From assembly GCF_030563405.1 (NCBI RefSeq), contig NZ_CP130748.1, forward strand, positions 1,426,001-1,490,000: a stretch of 64,000 bases of DNA, in the 5' to 3' direction. Under the pieces are notes generated by a model. It searched no databases and was not told the DNA's origin. It saw only the letters and a list, made by a program, of their open reading frames with translations. Below are positions 18,749 through 27,737 of this stretch, in pieces. Source of the stretch: Vibrio sp. SNU_ST1. GTDB taxonomy: Bacteria > Pseudomonadota > Gammaproteobacteria > Enterobacterales > Vibrionaceae. Within the stretch, counting starts at the first letter, position 1; each line of letters begins with the position of its first letter. Made by a program: the position numbers and the translations under genes.

Positions 18749-18778
18749 AAAAATTTTGGCCGGATTACTCCGGCCAAA
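18749..18778 (-). terminator. Terminator-like hairpin between tssC and its paralogue
   Basis: Perfect 9-bp inverted repeat (18755-18763 with 18770-18778, core TTTGGCCGG) with a six-base loop. On the transcribed minus strand it is followed by A and five T residues. It begins seven bases after the tssC stop, and the T tract ends three bases before the paralogue ATG. It has the form of an intrinsic terminator that would let only part of the transcription continue into the downstream T6SS genes. Confidence 0.75.
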
Positions 18779-18784
18779 TCCCTA

Positions 18785-20263
18785 TTAGCCAGGAATCTTA
18801 GCAACCATTCGAACTGAGGTTGTCAGCTCTTCAAGTTGTAACCAAGGTCTTAAATGAGCGACAGCTGAGTATGCACCCGGCTTGCCTGGTTGCTCAACGA
18901 CTTCAATACGAGATTCGCAAAGAGGTGTTTTCGCTCGTTGCTCATTACCAATTGCACCAGCGTTGGTGTATTGGTCGATCCATAGTTGCAGCTCTCGTTT
19001 GATATCAGGAGCTTCAAGGTTTGAACCTAGCTTGTCTCGACCCATTACTTTCAGGTAGTGGGCGATACGGCTACTTGCCATGATGTAAGGTAGGCGAGCA
19101 GATATCGCAGCATTCGCTGTTGCGTCTGGGTCTGTAAATGTTTTAGGTTTCTGAGTTGTTTGGCCACCGATGAACACAGCGTAGTTAGAACTTTTATAAT
19201 GAACCAAAGGAAGGAAACCAAGGTCTGAAAGCTCTTTCTCGCGCTCGTCAGTTAGATTCACTTCTGTTGGACACTGCTGAAGTAGATCGCCAGCTTCAGA
19301 CTTGTAGGTTAGGTTAGGTAGATTTTCTACTTTACCACCGTTATCAAGTCCACGGATAGATGTACACCAACCCGAAGCAGTATATGCTTGAGTCATTTTA
19401 AGACCCAGTTCATATGCAGCATTCGACCAAACTAATTGGTCATTGCTGGTTGGCTTTGGACTGCCATCCATATCGGTTGCAAGCTCTTCGTATGCGAATA
19501 CATCAGTACTTAGACCTTTATCACCATAAGGTAGACGAGCAAGAGTGCGAGGCAGTGTTAGTGTTACGTAACGTGCATCGTCACTTTCACGGAATGAATT
19601 CCATGCTGCGTATGCAGGAGAGTCGAAGCCTGCTGCTACAGGTTTGCCTTCAGAGAAAGTTTGGAAGCTGTTGAACTCGAACATTTCAGCATTTGCAGCG
19701 GCAATGAACGGTGCATGACATGCTGCAGCAACTTCACCCATGTAGCGAAGTAGAGCAACGTCTTCATCTTTTGCGCTAAACTCGTAATCACCAATGAAAG
19801 TACCGTAAGGCTGACCGCCAGCAGTACCAAACTCACCTTGATAAACCGCATTGAATAATGGGCTTCGGTCAATTGCCGGTGCGTCTTCAAATTGGTCAAG
19901 CAGCTCTTCTTGTGTGAAATCAACCATTTTAATCTTTAGATCACGGCCAAGTTCACTCTCTTTAACAAGCTTTTGTAGACCACGCCAAGAGCCTTCAAGT
20001 TTCTGTAAGTCTTTCTGCTGCATGACTTCAGATAACTGTTGAGATAGTTTCTTATCTATCTCAGAGATTGCATTTTCAATCGTCTTAGTAACGTTTTTGT
20101 CCCACGTTACTGTTCCAGAAAGTGCTTGCTCTGTAAGTACAGAAAACAGTTCTTTCGTAGTATCTGCCGGAGTTTGAGTGGTTGCTTCAATCGCTCGGTC
20201 TAGAAAGCTGAGTGAGCCTTCTGTCGCTTCTGCTTGCGCTTGATTCTCTGTTTCAGTACTCAT
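18785..20263 (-). CDS. tssC: TssC (VipB) large T6SS sheath subunit
   Basis: Large subunit of the contractile sheath, which forms with TssB around the Hcp tube. The 492-residue protein carries the family landmarks LEGSWRGLQKLV, FGTAGGQPYGTFIGDYEF, FRESDDARYVTLTLPR, GWCTSIRG and SRIAHYLKVMGRDKLGS. The start overlaps the tssB stop by one base (TAATG), the usual coupling for the equimolar sheath pair. A terminator-like hairpin follows the stop. Confidence 0.97.
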   Translation of the reverse strand: MSTETENQAQAEATEGSLSFLDRAIEATTQTPADTTKELFSVLTEQALSGTVTWDKNVTKTIENAISEIDKKLSQQLSEVMQQKDLQKLEGSWRGLQKLVKESELGRDLKIKMVDFTQEELLDQFEDAPAIDRSPLFNAVYQGEFGTAGGQPYGTFIGDYEFSAKDEDVALLRYMGEVAAACHAPFIAAANAEMFEFNSFQTFSEGKPVAAGFDSPAYAAWNSFRESDDARYVTLTLPRTLARLPYGDKGLSTDVFAYEELATDMDGSPKPTSNDQLVWSNAAYELGLKMTQAYTASGWCTSIRGLDNGGKVENLPNLTYKSEAGDLLQQCPTEVNLTDEREKELSDLGFLPLVHYKSSNYAVFIGGQTTQKPKTFTDPDATANAAISARLPYIMASSRIAHYLKVMGRDKLGSNLEAPDIKRELQLWIDQYTNAGAIGNEQRAKTPLCESRIEVVEQPGKPGAYSAVAHLRPWLQLEELTTSVRMVAKIPG

Positions 20264-20766
20264 TACTCAGCTCCTTCTTCTTTTATGCCTAGCTCATCAG
20301 AAAGCGCATTAATCGTGTCAGCACTTTGTAGAACTTCTTTAAGCAGTTTTTCTAGGTCGCGAGAACGATCGGCTTTAGAAAGAAGTACTTTCAGTTGGTT
20401 ACGGGTTTCAACTAGTTTTTTTAGCGGTTCAACTTGCTCGATGATTGCTTCAGGTTCGAAATCTTTCATCGAGTCAAATTTAAGGCTTGCTTCAAACTGG
20501 CTGTCATCACCTGCAAGTACGTTGTCTACTTTTAGGGATAACTCAGGGCCAACGCGCTTCATTACAGTATCGAAGTTGTCTTTATCAACGTTGTAGAAAG
20601 TGCGATCTTCTACTTCTTCTTTGTCTTGCTTATGGCCTGAGTAGTCACCAATAACCCCAACAACAAAAGGGAGCTCTTTGGTTTCTACAGCGCCATTAGT
20701 CTCAACGTCATAGGTAATACTTACGCGGTTCTTACTTACGCGTTTATGTTGGGAATTTAGTGCCAC
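20263..20766 (-). CDS. tssB: TssB (VipA) small T6SS sheath subunit
   Basis: Small sheath subunit, 167 residues, with the family opening in which SQHKRVSKNRVSITYDVET is followed by ELPFVVGVIGDYSG and DRTFYNVDKDNFD. The acidic, helical C-terminus is where ClpV recognition usually lies. It is separated from hcp by 19 bases containing a GGAG ribosome site, and its stop overlaps the tssC start. Confidence 0.97.
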   Translation of the reverse strand: MALNSQHKRVSKNRVSITYDVETNGAVETKELPFVVGVIGDYSGHKQDKEEVEDRTFYNVDKDNFDTVMKRVGPELSLKVDNVLAGDDSQFEASLKFDSMKDFEPEAIIEQVEPLKKLVETRNQLKVLLSKADRSRDLEKLLKEVLQSADTINALSDELGIKEEGAE

Positions 20767-20785
20767 GTTAACTCTCCTTGATTAA

Positions 20786-21307
20786 TTACTTAGCAGTTGA
20801 AGTGACTTTAGCTGTAGTCGCGTCGAAGCCAACTTCAGGACCTTTCTCGATCTTACCGCCGTCAGCTTCAATGTAGTAAGCCTTAGAAATTTGAGTGTAG
20901 GTTAGGCTGAAAGATTCGCTAGGAAGTGAACCGTCTGTACCTGACATATTGTAGCTAGACATACGAGCCATTTTCATCGTTAGAATTAGGTATGGATCTG
21001 CACCAGAACCTTCACGGTTTGGTTTTGTCATAACGATTTCAACAGTGCGACCTTCTGGACCCGGAGCGTACAAGAAGGTAGTTAGATGTGGCGACGCACC
21101 ATCACAGCCACGAGAAATGTTAACTTCGCCAAGAGCAACCATGCCTTGGTCAGCATTGTTTGCGTTACCTACATCGATGCCAACACCACGGACAGCGCTC
21201 CAAGAAATACTATCGAGTGCGAAGAAACCATCTTTGCCCCCGATTTTTTCTACCGTTGCTGCACCTTTTGGTGTCGTACCTTCAATTCTCATAAAAATAG
21301 AAGCCAT
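20786..21307 (-). CDS. hcp: Hcp T6SS tube protein
   Basis: Secreted hexameric ring protein that stacks into the inner tube and carries effectors. The 173-residue protein starts IFMRIEGTTPKGAATVEK and contains WSAVRGVGIDVGNANN, LTTFLYAPGPEGRTVEIVM and ESFSLTYTQISKAYYIEADG, all standard for Hcp1 proteins. AAGGAG lies just upstream of the ATG, a strong site that fits the high demand for Hcp. Its place between tssA and tssB, before the terminator-like hairpin, groups it with the tube and sheath genes. Confidence 0.97.
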   Translation of the reverse strand: MASIFMRIEGTTPKGAATVEKIGGKDGFFALDSISWSAVRGVGIDVGNANNADQGMVALGEVNISRGCDGASPHLTTFLYAPGPEGRTVEIVMTKPNREGSGADPYLILTMKMARMSSYNMSGTDGSLPSESFSLTYTQISKAYYIEADGGKIEKGPEVGFDATTAKVTSTAK

Positions 21308-21341
21308 AGTGTTTCTCCTTGCTTAATGCAATTAATGGGCT

Positions 21342-22796
21342 TTACCACTCAAAATCTTGCATGCTGCCTGATGATGAGTTGGAAGTAGATTCAGATGCTT
21401 GGTTGGTATCTGCTGTGCTATTTGGACTAATAGGAACTGGCGTTACTTTAGTTGGTTCCTCAATAGTCGGTTTCGACACCGGAGCAAACTCTGGTGCTGA
21501 AGTTATTACTGGGACGGGCTTGCCTGACAAGTCCAACTCGTCTAGGTTATCCATCCCGGTCATTTGATTAATTTGAGCGATCACACTTTGCTCATTACCA
21601 ATCATTTCTTGGAGTAGTTCTGGGAAGCTCATGTAACCCCAACGAATTGAACGCTCCAATAAAAAGGCGATTGGGCTATGAGGTTCAGTCTCTTTAAAAT
21701 ACTCAGCAATTTTTCTAATTTCCTGAAACGCATGATCACGATTAACAATACCGTTAATACTCGACACGTTTTGAACAATCGTCTGAGTTTGGGTTTGAGA
21801 GGGTTGGCCATTTGATGATTGAACCTGACCGTTATCTACTACGCTCCCGTTACCTTGATTAACTGGCTCTGAATTATGGCCTGTTCCTGAAATAGGTTCA
21901 TTTTTGACGGCAACCGTCTGTTCCGATGCCGAAGGTATTGAATCGCTTTGCTCGCGCGTTTCGGTTGAGTTTTGGACAACGTGGAAGTTGTCGTCCAAAG
22001 GCCAAGGAGCGAATTTTTCTCCAACTAGGAAATGAATCGCTTTGATCAGGTCACGTACGTTGGTTTTGATAAAGTTGAAACTGATCACAGAGGCGCCAAC
22101 AGCTTGGCACTTTTCAGCCAGGTTTTTCTCTGCCATTTCCAGATCACTATAGATACTGGCTAAATGGAAGAGTGTTTCTGAAACGCTTTGATCAAATGAG
22201 TTCAAGGCTGATTCTTTCAGCTCAGCGATGTTACCTTTTCGTTCGGCTGTGAGGTAATCCCCAAAAGTCACACCTGAACAAAAATCAAGCATTTGAAAAG
22301 GTATGTAAAGAGAACTGGAGTCCAGGGATTCACCAACTAGCTGAAGTAGAGCTTTAGCTCTGAACTCAGTGATTTCCTTTGCTTTTCCTGCATCATCAGA
22401 AGCTTTTAATTTAGCGTCTGGCAGCATTGGATTTAGCGTATCCCAAAATTGGTTGATGAAAAGGTTTAAAGCCGGGATAGCTGTAGCAAGGTTATGAAAT
22501 GGCTGTGAAGTAAAAAGCTGGCTAGTGATGTACCAACCTAATATTTCTAAATCTTTAGACTGGGAGGTGAGTGTCTCTTCAGAAATTTTTCTTAGCTCAG
22601 CCCAGTTTTCAGTATTAGCGTCCACAATTGCTGGGTCAGAAGATGCATCAGGTGTTTCAACTAACTGACGAAATGAAGATTGAGCGCTATTGTAAACGTT
22701 TCTTAAACTGCGGTATGCGCTTCTATCCAATTTCAGGTAAGAGCCGGAGGGTTCATTATCCGAGATTGGAGTCAGTAAATGAGCAATTTCTGTCAT
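21342..22796 (-). CDS. tssA: TssA T6SS assembly protein (ImpA N-terminal domain)
   Basis: Assembly protein that helps start and cap tube/sheath growth. The N-terminal ImpA domain covers about residues 1-130 (LLTPISDNEPSGSYL, LEILGWYITSQL). A Gln/Ser/Asn-rich linker of about 90 residues leads to the conserved short C-terminal domain (YFKETEPHSPIAFLLERSIRW, FPELLQEMIG), followed by a Pro/Thr/Ser-rich tail. I place the start at the ATG at 22796 because AGGA lies five bases upstream and the protein then opens like its homologues; a GTG at 22832 would add 12 atypical residues. It follows an AT-rich spacer of about 218 bases after PAAR. Confidence 0.92.
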   Translation of the reverse strand: MTEIAHLLTPISDNEPSGSYLKLDRSAYRSLRNVYNSAQSSFRQLVETPDASSDPAIVDANTENWAELRKISEETLTSQSKDLEILGWYITSQLFTSQPFHNLATAIPALNLFINQFWDTLNPMLPDAKLKASDDAGKAKEITEFRAKALLQLVGESLDSSSLYIPFQMLDFCSGVTFGDYLTAERKGNIAELKESALNSFDQSVSETLFHLASIYSDLEMAEKNLAEKCQAVGASVISFNFIKTNVRDLIKAIHFLVGEKFAPWPLDDNFHVVQNSTETREQSDSIPSASEQTVAVKNEPISGTGHNSEPVNQGNGSVVDNGQVQSSNGQPSQTQTQTIVQNVSSINGIVNRDHAFQEIRKIAEYFKETEPHSPIAFLLERSIRWGYMSFPELLQEMIGNEQSVIAQINQMTGMDNLDELDLSGKPVPVITSAPEFAPVSKPTIEEPTKVTPVPISPNSTADTNQASESTSNSSSGSMQDFEW

Positions 22797-23014
22797 ACAC
22801 GTCCTGTTAAAGTTCTTTGATATCTCGATCACATAAAGTGGTATTTCTAATAGTTATTACTTATGTTTCATATAAAATATTTAACATTTATATATTCTAT
22901 CGCTTTTTCTTAAAAAGTCCTATGTAAAATAGATATTTACTCAAAAATTTGAACTTTATCCAACAAAATTACCCAATAAGCCGACTTTTCGAAACCTTAT
23001 GAAATGCAAGGGTT
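22797..23014 (-). promoter_or_regulatory. AT-rich spacer between PAAR and tssA, possible internal promoter
   Basis: About 218 bases without a gene, the longest gap inside the T6SS operon and distinctly richer in A and T than its flanks. On the minus strand a TAGAAT box with weak upstream matches lies near 22890-22900, but no convincing -35 and no sigma-54 type GG/GC pair was found. An internal promoter for tssA-hcp-tssB-tssC is an inference from gap size and base composition only. Confidence 0.3.
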
Positions 23015-23314
23015 TTATCCTCCAACCATTACGGTAGGCATACCCAAGACAATAGTACCCCCGTGGGCGGTTGTATCTCCCATACGCGCAGCAGGCTTAT
23101 TCATGATAAGTACAGTAGCACTGCCTTTGATGATGCTATCTGGGGGACCAACACAAACACACATATCCCCAAGCGTTGCTGCAGGCATATTGCCAATGAG
23201 AACCGTCGGTACACCAGGACCAACGATTGGGCCACCGACATGGGGGATTGGTGGAAGTGCGGGTGTCTGCATCGGGCAAACATGCATGTCAGTTAATCTT
23301 GCGGCTAACGTCAT
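23015..23314 (-). CDS. PAAR-domain T6SS spike tip protein
   Basis: A single-domain PAAR protein (99 residues) that sharpens the VgrG spike and can carry effectors. The sequence is almost all PAAR fold: ARLTDMHVCPM, PHVGGPIVGPG, TVLIGNMPAATLGDMCVC, ATVLIMNKPAARMGD, TTAHGGTIVLG. There is no C-terminal toxin extension, so it is structural rather than a specialised effector. AGGAG is six bases before the ATG. It lies 24 bases after the unknown gene and just before the spacer leading to tssA. Confidence 0.95.
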   Translation of the reverse strand: MTLAARLTDMHVCPMQTPALPPIPHVGGPIVGPGVPTVLIGNMPAATLGDMCVCVGPPDSIIKGSATVLIMNKPAARMGDTTAHGGTIVLGMPTVMVGG

Positions 23315-23338
23315 CGGCCACTCCTGTCATCTGTAACT

Positions 23339-23899
23339 TTATGATTGGCTGCCTTTGGCAAGCTCGAGAGCAATACCAATGGATTTCTTATAGTACTCGT
23401 TGGTTTTATCCCAATTGGGTAAGGCTGCGGAATGGTTGATTGCGCCCGCTACCGCTTTGGAATATAAGAAAGGGTCGGGAAGAACATTGGGTAAGTCAGG
23501 TGCAACAATACTGCCAGATCCGTTCCAAAATACGGCTTGAGCTAGCCAAGATGGCCCACAATTTAGTTGGAGCTTATTCGCAAAGAGTTCACTCTTTCTT
23601 CTCTGTTCTTCTGAAGGAGACTTGACCCAATCTTTGGCTGTTGAAATACATTGTTTTTGCATTGTAGACCACACATCACTTCTCGCATCGAGCGTATGTG
23701 CGCCCCACCAAATGGCCTCTCGAACAGGCAATCCGTGAGCAAGGAGCTGAACTAAGTCGAAATATAGCTCGCTTTCCAATAAAGCTTGAATAGAATCATC
23801 AATGTTGAATTCGTCATTAATCAGTGCTTGTGCTTCGTCGGAGCTCGAGAATCTGTCGAGCAACTGTCTGCCAGTTTGATATGGAATTTTTTTATACAT
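23339..23899 (-). CDS. T6SS-associated protein of unknown function (DUF6931-like)
   Basis: A 186-residue soluble protein without signal peptide or membrane segment. Landmarks are LVQLLAHGLPVREAIWWGAHTLDAR and, in the C-terminal half, LAQAVFWNGSGSI with AVAGAINHSAAL. It resembles a family often annotated near vgrG and PAAR genes and provisionally called DUF6931; the assignment is from memory of the family and should be treated as tentative. Its position between vgrG and PAAR suggests a role with the spike, for example as an adaptor or loading factor. No toxin motif is visible. Confidence 0.6.
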   Translation of the reverse strand: MYKKIPYQTGRQLLDRFSSSDEAQALINDEFNIDDSIQALLESELYFDLVQLLAHGLPVREAIWWGAHTLDARSDVWSTMQKQCISTAKDWVKSPSEEQRRKSELFANKLQLNCGPSWLAQAVFWNGSGSIVAPDLPNVLPDPFLYSKAVAGAINHSAALPNWDKTNEYYKKSIGIALELAKGSQS

Positions 23900-23958
23900 G
23901 TTTCTGTCTTACCTGAATTTGTGCTTTAGTGTGGTTTAAATGCTAGCTATTGAATTCA

Positions 23959-25941
23959 CTAATTCACCTTTACAATAGCACCCTTTAATTCACCAAGTAC
24001 GCCGCCATTAAAAGTACCTTTTAGGCCTGATTTAAACTCGGCACTTAAAGAACCCTCAGCTGTGAGTGTGGTATCCGCTTTAATCGCGACACTGAGTCCT
24101 TTAATACTGTTGGAGCTTGTCGCTTCGAGAGCGGTTGTTACACCTGATATCTTGTTCGCGGATGTCGCCTTACTTGTTACGTTCATGCCTTCAAGGTTGA
24201 GTGCGCTACTAGCTTTGATATCAATGTTACTTGCTTCAATACTAATAGAAGATGAAGACATAGTGATTTTGCTGGACCCAACCTTTAGCTCAATCTTGTC
24301 ATCCGCTTCTAGGGATATAGATTTACCTTTGGCAGTGATAGCTTTGTCTGAGTTGAGGGTGTAATTATCTTCTGTTGAGACGTTAACTTGTTTGGTGGTT
24401 TTCTGGATCAGTTCACCTTTAATGGTCTCTGTCAGGTTGTTCTCTATTTCTTTCGTGAAGTCTTTGGTTGCATGCATGTACAAGAGCTCATTGTCTTTCT
24501 TATCGTCAAAATAGAGCTCGTTAGCCAATCCGCTTAACTTAGTGCTAATGCCTGTTTTCGTTGAGTTAGCTTCTTTGTAAGGTGGTGGGTTTTTACTGTT
24601 ATAAACGCTTCCTGTGATAATCGGTTGGTCTGGGTCACCATCAATAAAACTGACCAGTACTTCTTGTCCTACTCTTGGAATAAACTGAGCACCATAACCA
24701 TTGCCAGCCATCATCTGAGCAACACGCACGTAGCAACTCGTTTTGTCTCCGGATGTTTGTGTATCCCAATGAAATTGAATGCGAACTCGACCTTGTTCAT
24801 CTTGATTAATCTCACCTGCGGTATTGCCGGCTACGATGGCGCTTTGTAGTCCGTGTATTTTTGCCTTATCCGTCGGTGAAGGATAATTAGGAGTCGACGT
24901 GTCAAGAAGGGTGAGACGTGTTTGACAATGGTTTTCGGTGCTATAACTCGTGTGAAGTTCTGTGACTAAATAGTCACCGAGTTGATCTTTGTCTAAATGG
25001 GATGATAGCGAAAACCACTTGCCCAATTCAAATGAATCGTGTTGCGCTTCGGCTTCTACGGTTTGATAATTTTGCTCGAGCTGTTCAATGCGTCTTTTCA
25101 CTAGGTTACTGGCAAGGTCTTCCATCCCACCAGTTATACCAAGGTTAGGGTAAAACTGTTTCGTTAGCTTTGTGTTGTTAGCTATTTTGTGACCGGATTT
25201 TTTCTGTTTGCTGCTCACGAGTTTAGTTTGTGAGTAATCATAGCTAGTCAGTTCGATACTGGAACCATGAAATTGACCTTGTGGCATCCATTTATCGATC
25301 AACGGATTGTTGCCTGAAGGGACTTCAATCATGTCCAGTTTACCGATATCTGACTTTTTATAAGGGCTCTGAGCGTCCTGTAGCATCATCACGTGATCTG
25401 AGTCGCTGTGTTGGAAAAAGTAATGAACCCCTTCTTCAGCAAGCAGGCGAGTTACGAAATCAAAGTCGCTTTCATCATATTGAACGCAATACTCTCGTTT
25501 GGATGAGGGCATGGTGCCAGCTTTAAACGAGCCACTGAAACCTGCTTGGGTTAACACATCTGAAACGATATCTTTAGTCGATTGGTTTTGATAAACACGG
25601 AAAGAGTGAGTGTGTATCAATAACCAAAACCACGGCCTTAGAGTGATGCGATAACTAGAATACTGCAGGTTACTGTCCATGCCCAATAATTGAACTTGCG
25701 TAACAATGCCGTTGAATACACGCGTGGCTGCTTGGTTGTTAGTGTCGTTAATAAAGCGTGTTATCGAAAGCTTTTGACCAAGCTGGTCATCAATTGAAAA
25801 ATTTTTTGATATGAGTGTTAGTTCGATTTTAAAAGGCTTCGATAGGTACTCAGAAATAGCAAAATCGCTGACTGCATGCTCATTGCTTTTAGAATCTTTT
25901 GCCACAATCGCACTGGCAGAAGGGGAGAAATTATCCGTCAT
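23959..25941 (-). CDS. vgrG: VgrG T6SS spike protein
   Basis: Trimeric spike of the T6SS, related to phage T4 gp27-gp5. The 660-residue protein has the gp27-like head (RITLRPWFWLLIHTHSFRVYQ, YDESDFDFVTRLLAEEGVHY), the OB-fold joint (DEQGRVRIQFHWD, RVAQMMAGNGYGAQFIPRVGQEVLVSF shown by its G-Y-G and R-V-G-Q-E-V residues), GDPDQPIITGSVYN, and a C-terminal beta-helix with repeating hydrophobic/Ser/Ala pattern. It ends without an effector extension. It is the first gene of the minus-strand cluster; AGGCGAG precedes the ATG. The long divergent region to its right probably holds the cluster promoter. Confidence 0.96.
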   Translation of the reverse strand: MTDNFSPSASAIVAKDSKSNEHAVSDFAISEYLSKPFKIELTLISKNFSIDDQLGQKLSITRFINDTNNQAATRVFNGIVTQVQLLGMDSNLQYSSYRITLRPWFWLLIHTHSFRVYQNQSTKDIVSDVLTQAGFSGSFKAGTMPSSKREYCVQYDESDFDFVTRLLAEEGVHYFFQHSDSDHVMMLQDAQSPYKKSDIGKLDMIEVPSGNNPLIDKWMPQGQFHGSSIELTSYDYSQTKLVSSKQKKSGHKIANNTKLTKQFYPNLGITGGMEDLASNLVKRRIEQLEQNYQTVEAEAQHDSFELGKWFSLSSHLDKDQLGDYLVTELHTSYSTENHCQTRLTLLDTSTPNYPSPTDKAKIHGLQSAIVAGNTAGEINQDEQGRVRIQFHWDTQTSGDKTSCYVRVAQMMAGNGYGAQFIPRVGQEVLVSFIDGDPDQPIITGSVYNSKNPPPYKEANSTKTGISTKLSGLANELYFDDKKDNELLYMHATKDFTKEIENNLTETIKGELIQKTTKQVNVSTEDNYTLNSDKAITAKGKSISLEADDKIELKVGSSKITMSSSSISIEASNIDIKASSALNLEGMNVTSKATSANKISGVTTALEATSSNSIKGLSVAIKADTTLTAEGSLSAEFKSGLKGTFNGGVLGELKGAIVKVN

Positions 25942-26441
25942 AGGCTCGCCTGATAATGCTCGAAGATGTTCTGATATTGTGTGGTATCAATATTAATGAA
26001 CTGACTTGATTTGGAATTATGAGTCTAAATTTATAGCATAAATTTGATAATATATTAAGGTGTATTATAGCTTTCTTTGGAAGGCTGCTTCTTAATTTAG
26101 AAGTAGCCTGTATACCGAATCAACCTGAAGATGCAGGCTTGAGTACCAAAAATTACCGATTCATTCTCACCACAGCTTGCCTTAAGAGCTTCATCAGTCT
26201 CTATGAATCTAATTATATTTGCGGCAGAGCGATATTAGCCGATTGTGACAAAAGAACAGATATGGCAAACTATATTAGAGTACATAGAGTTTAATTATAA
26301 TCGGGCGATAAAGCTCAATACTCTAGGTGTCTAAGCCTAATTTAACTTTGAAAAAATAATGCTCAATGTGTTGTCCTTTCTTGCAAAAGCAGAACACTTT
26401 CGTTTCTGAACTAATACAGCTAAATAATAAGAGTTTTATAC
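25942..26441. promoter_or_regulatory. Divergent intergenic region between vgrG and the 431-residue gene
   Basis: About 500 bases, AT-rich, without a gene on either strand. It holds a hairpin at 26082-26109 (11-bp stem AGGCTGCTTCT with one G.U pair, six-base loop) with no T tract, and a 7-bp inverted repeat AAATTTA/TAAATTT near 26027-26046 on the vgrG side. A perfect TATAAT occurs at 26296-26301 in the plus direction, about 140 bases before the next ATG, without a good -35. The region presumably drives vgrG to the left and the unknown gene to the right; exact promoters cannot be placed. Confidence 0.4.
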
Positions 26442-27737
26442 ATGCAAAATCAAAATCCAATGTACGCTGATATGTTGAGAGTATTCTCTAAAGCGGAGCT
26501 TGAAGGTGGATCTCTCTTTTCTAAACTTGTTGTTGTTGGCAAAACTGCAGGTCAACTAAAGGAAGTTAAAGGGGTAGTAGATAAGAGTATCGGACTTGGT
26601 AAGGCTCTTAACTACGCTGGAACTCACGGATTGTCATCAATCAATTCAAGTGCCGGCTACAAAATAGCGTCAGGCGCTGTTAAATCAGTTGCTAGCAGCG
26701 CTGCTATGAATAGCGATGAAAACTGGTTTATGAAAATCGTGTCTACTTTAAAGCAAAAGTTGACTGAATTTTTATCGTCGATTACAGATTTTGGAAACGA
26801 TTTAAAGCAAAAGCTATTCGCTCTATTACCTGATGTTGTATCAAAAACACTAGGCGAAGTTTTACAGCATGCTGGTAATATTAAAGCCGCATTAGAGTCA
26901 GCGTACAAGACCATTACAAAAACAATGCACTACCTAAAATCTGACGGTATGACTATGCTAGCGACCAACAAAGTTGGTTCTTACGTAATTATATCTATCA
27001 GAGAGCAAATAAAAGGTGCAGCAGTATCAAGTTCGATTGCAACCCTGCAAAGTGGTGGGACGATATTAGTGAACTCTCTGAGTGCTGGTGTTGGTGCTGC
27101 AGTAACAACTATCGCTAACGCTATTGTGTCCATTTTCAAATTTTTTGTCTCGCTAATCAAAAAATGGAAAATGGAAAAAGAATATAATGAGTTCAAGAAA
27201 AAATGTACGACTTACCTAATTAACGTTCAATCAATGAGTGATGAAAGGCTAGAACAGTTCTTCGCGGAACACATACGTAAAATCCCGATCTTGGCTGCCT
27301 ATATAATTTGCATCCCTAGATATGGTTCACCTTATAACTTTTTGAAAATTCTTGATGTTACCCCGCCAAATGCACACAAACGAATCAGTTTGAGCCGAGG
27401 AATACGCAAGATAAAGTCCAAGATATTAGGCACAACACTTGACAGTGATAAAGTGGCACATCAAAAAAACATTCTCTCGTCTTTTGAACTATTAAAAGAA
27501 GAGTCAAGAGAGTTTATTAAGGAATGTCCGATATCTCTAGAGAGTAAAACTCCAGGTGTTCTTGAGGTGTTAAAAGCAGCGAGAAGCCAAATGAACTTTC
27601 TTCCCGGTAGTGATTTGGATGCGAGTAAAGTCGCTCATGCTTTACATAAAAGTAAATTGAGTAAAATTCATGCAGGAAAAGCCCATCACGTAACGGCACG
27701 TTTAGATCTCCTAATACGTTCTGACCGCTGGGCGTAA
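26442..27737 (+). CDS. Unrecognised protein next to vgrG, possible T6SS cargo
   Basis: I do not recognise this 431-residue protein. It has no signal peptide. Residues 1-200 are helix-prone and Ala/Ser/Lys-rich; about 205-238 form a hydrophobic stretch (VNSLSAGVGAAVTTIANAIV then SIFKFFVSLI) with Gly/Ala character, long enough for one or two membrane passes; the rest is basic and mostly helical. The pattern of amphipathic helices around a Gly/Ala-rich hydrophobic core could suit a membrane-active toxin, but no named motif supports this. It is divergent from vgrG. AAGAG lies upstream of the ATG. The stop codon is followed immediately by insertion-sequence debris, so its original C-terminus and any downstream partner such as an immunity gene may have been lost. 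Confidence 0.55.
   Translation: MQNQNPMYADMLRVFSKAELEGGSLFSKLVVVGKTAGQLKEVKGVVDKSIGLGKALNYAGTHGLSSINSSAGYKIASGAVKSVASSAAMNSDENWFMKIVSTLKQKLTEFLSSITDFGNDLKQKLFALLPDVVSKTLGEVLQHAGNIKAALESAYKTITKTMHYLKSDGMTMLATNKVGSYVIISIREQIKGAAVSSSIATLQSGGTILVNSLSAGVGAAVTTIANAIVSIFKFFVSLIKKWKMEKEYNEFKKKCTTYLINVQSMSDERLEQFFAEHIRKIPILAAYIICIPRYGSPYNFLKILDVTPPNAHKRISLSRGIRKIKSKILGTTLDSDKVAHQKNILSSFELLKEESREFIKECPISLESKTPGVLEVLKAARSQMNFLPGSDLDASKVAHALHKSKLSKIHAGKAHHVTARLDLLIRSDRWA

Noticed and set aside
22797..23014. Sigma-54 promoter for tssA-hcp, as known for some Vibrio T6SS genes
   Set aside because: No GG-N10-GC pair in the right context was found on the minus strand; the spacer is simply AT-rich.
26082..26109. 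Terminator between vgrG and the 431-residue gene
   Set aside because: The stem is good, but neither strand has a T tract after it and the flanking genes diverge, so nothing obvious needs terminating there.
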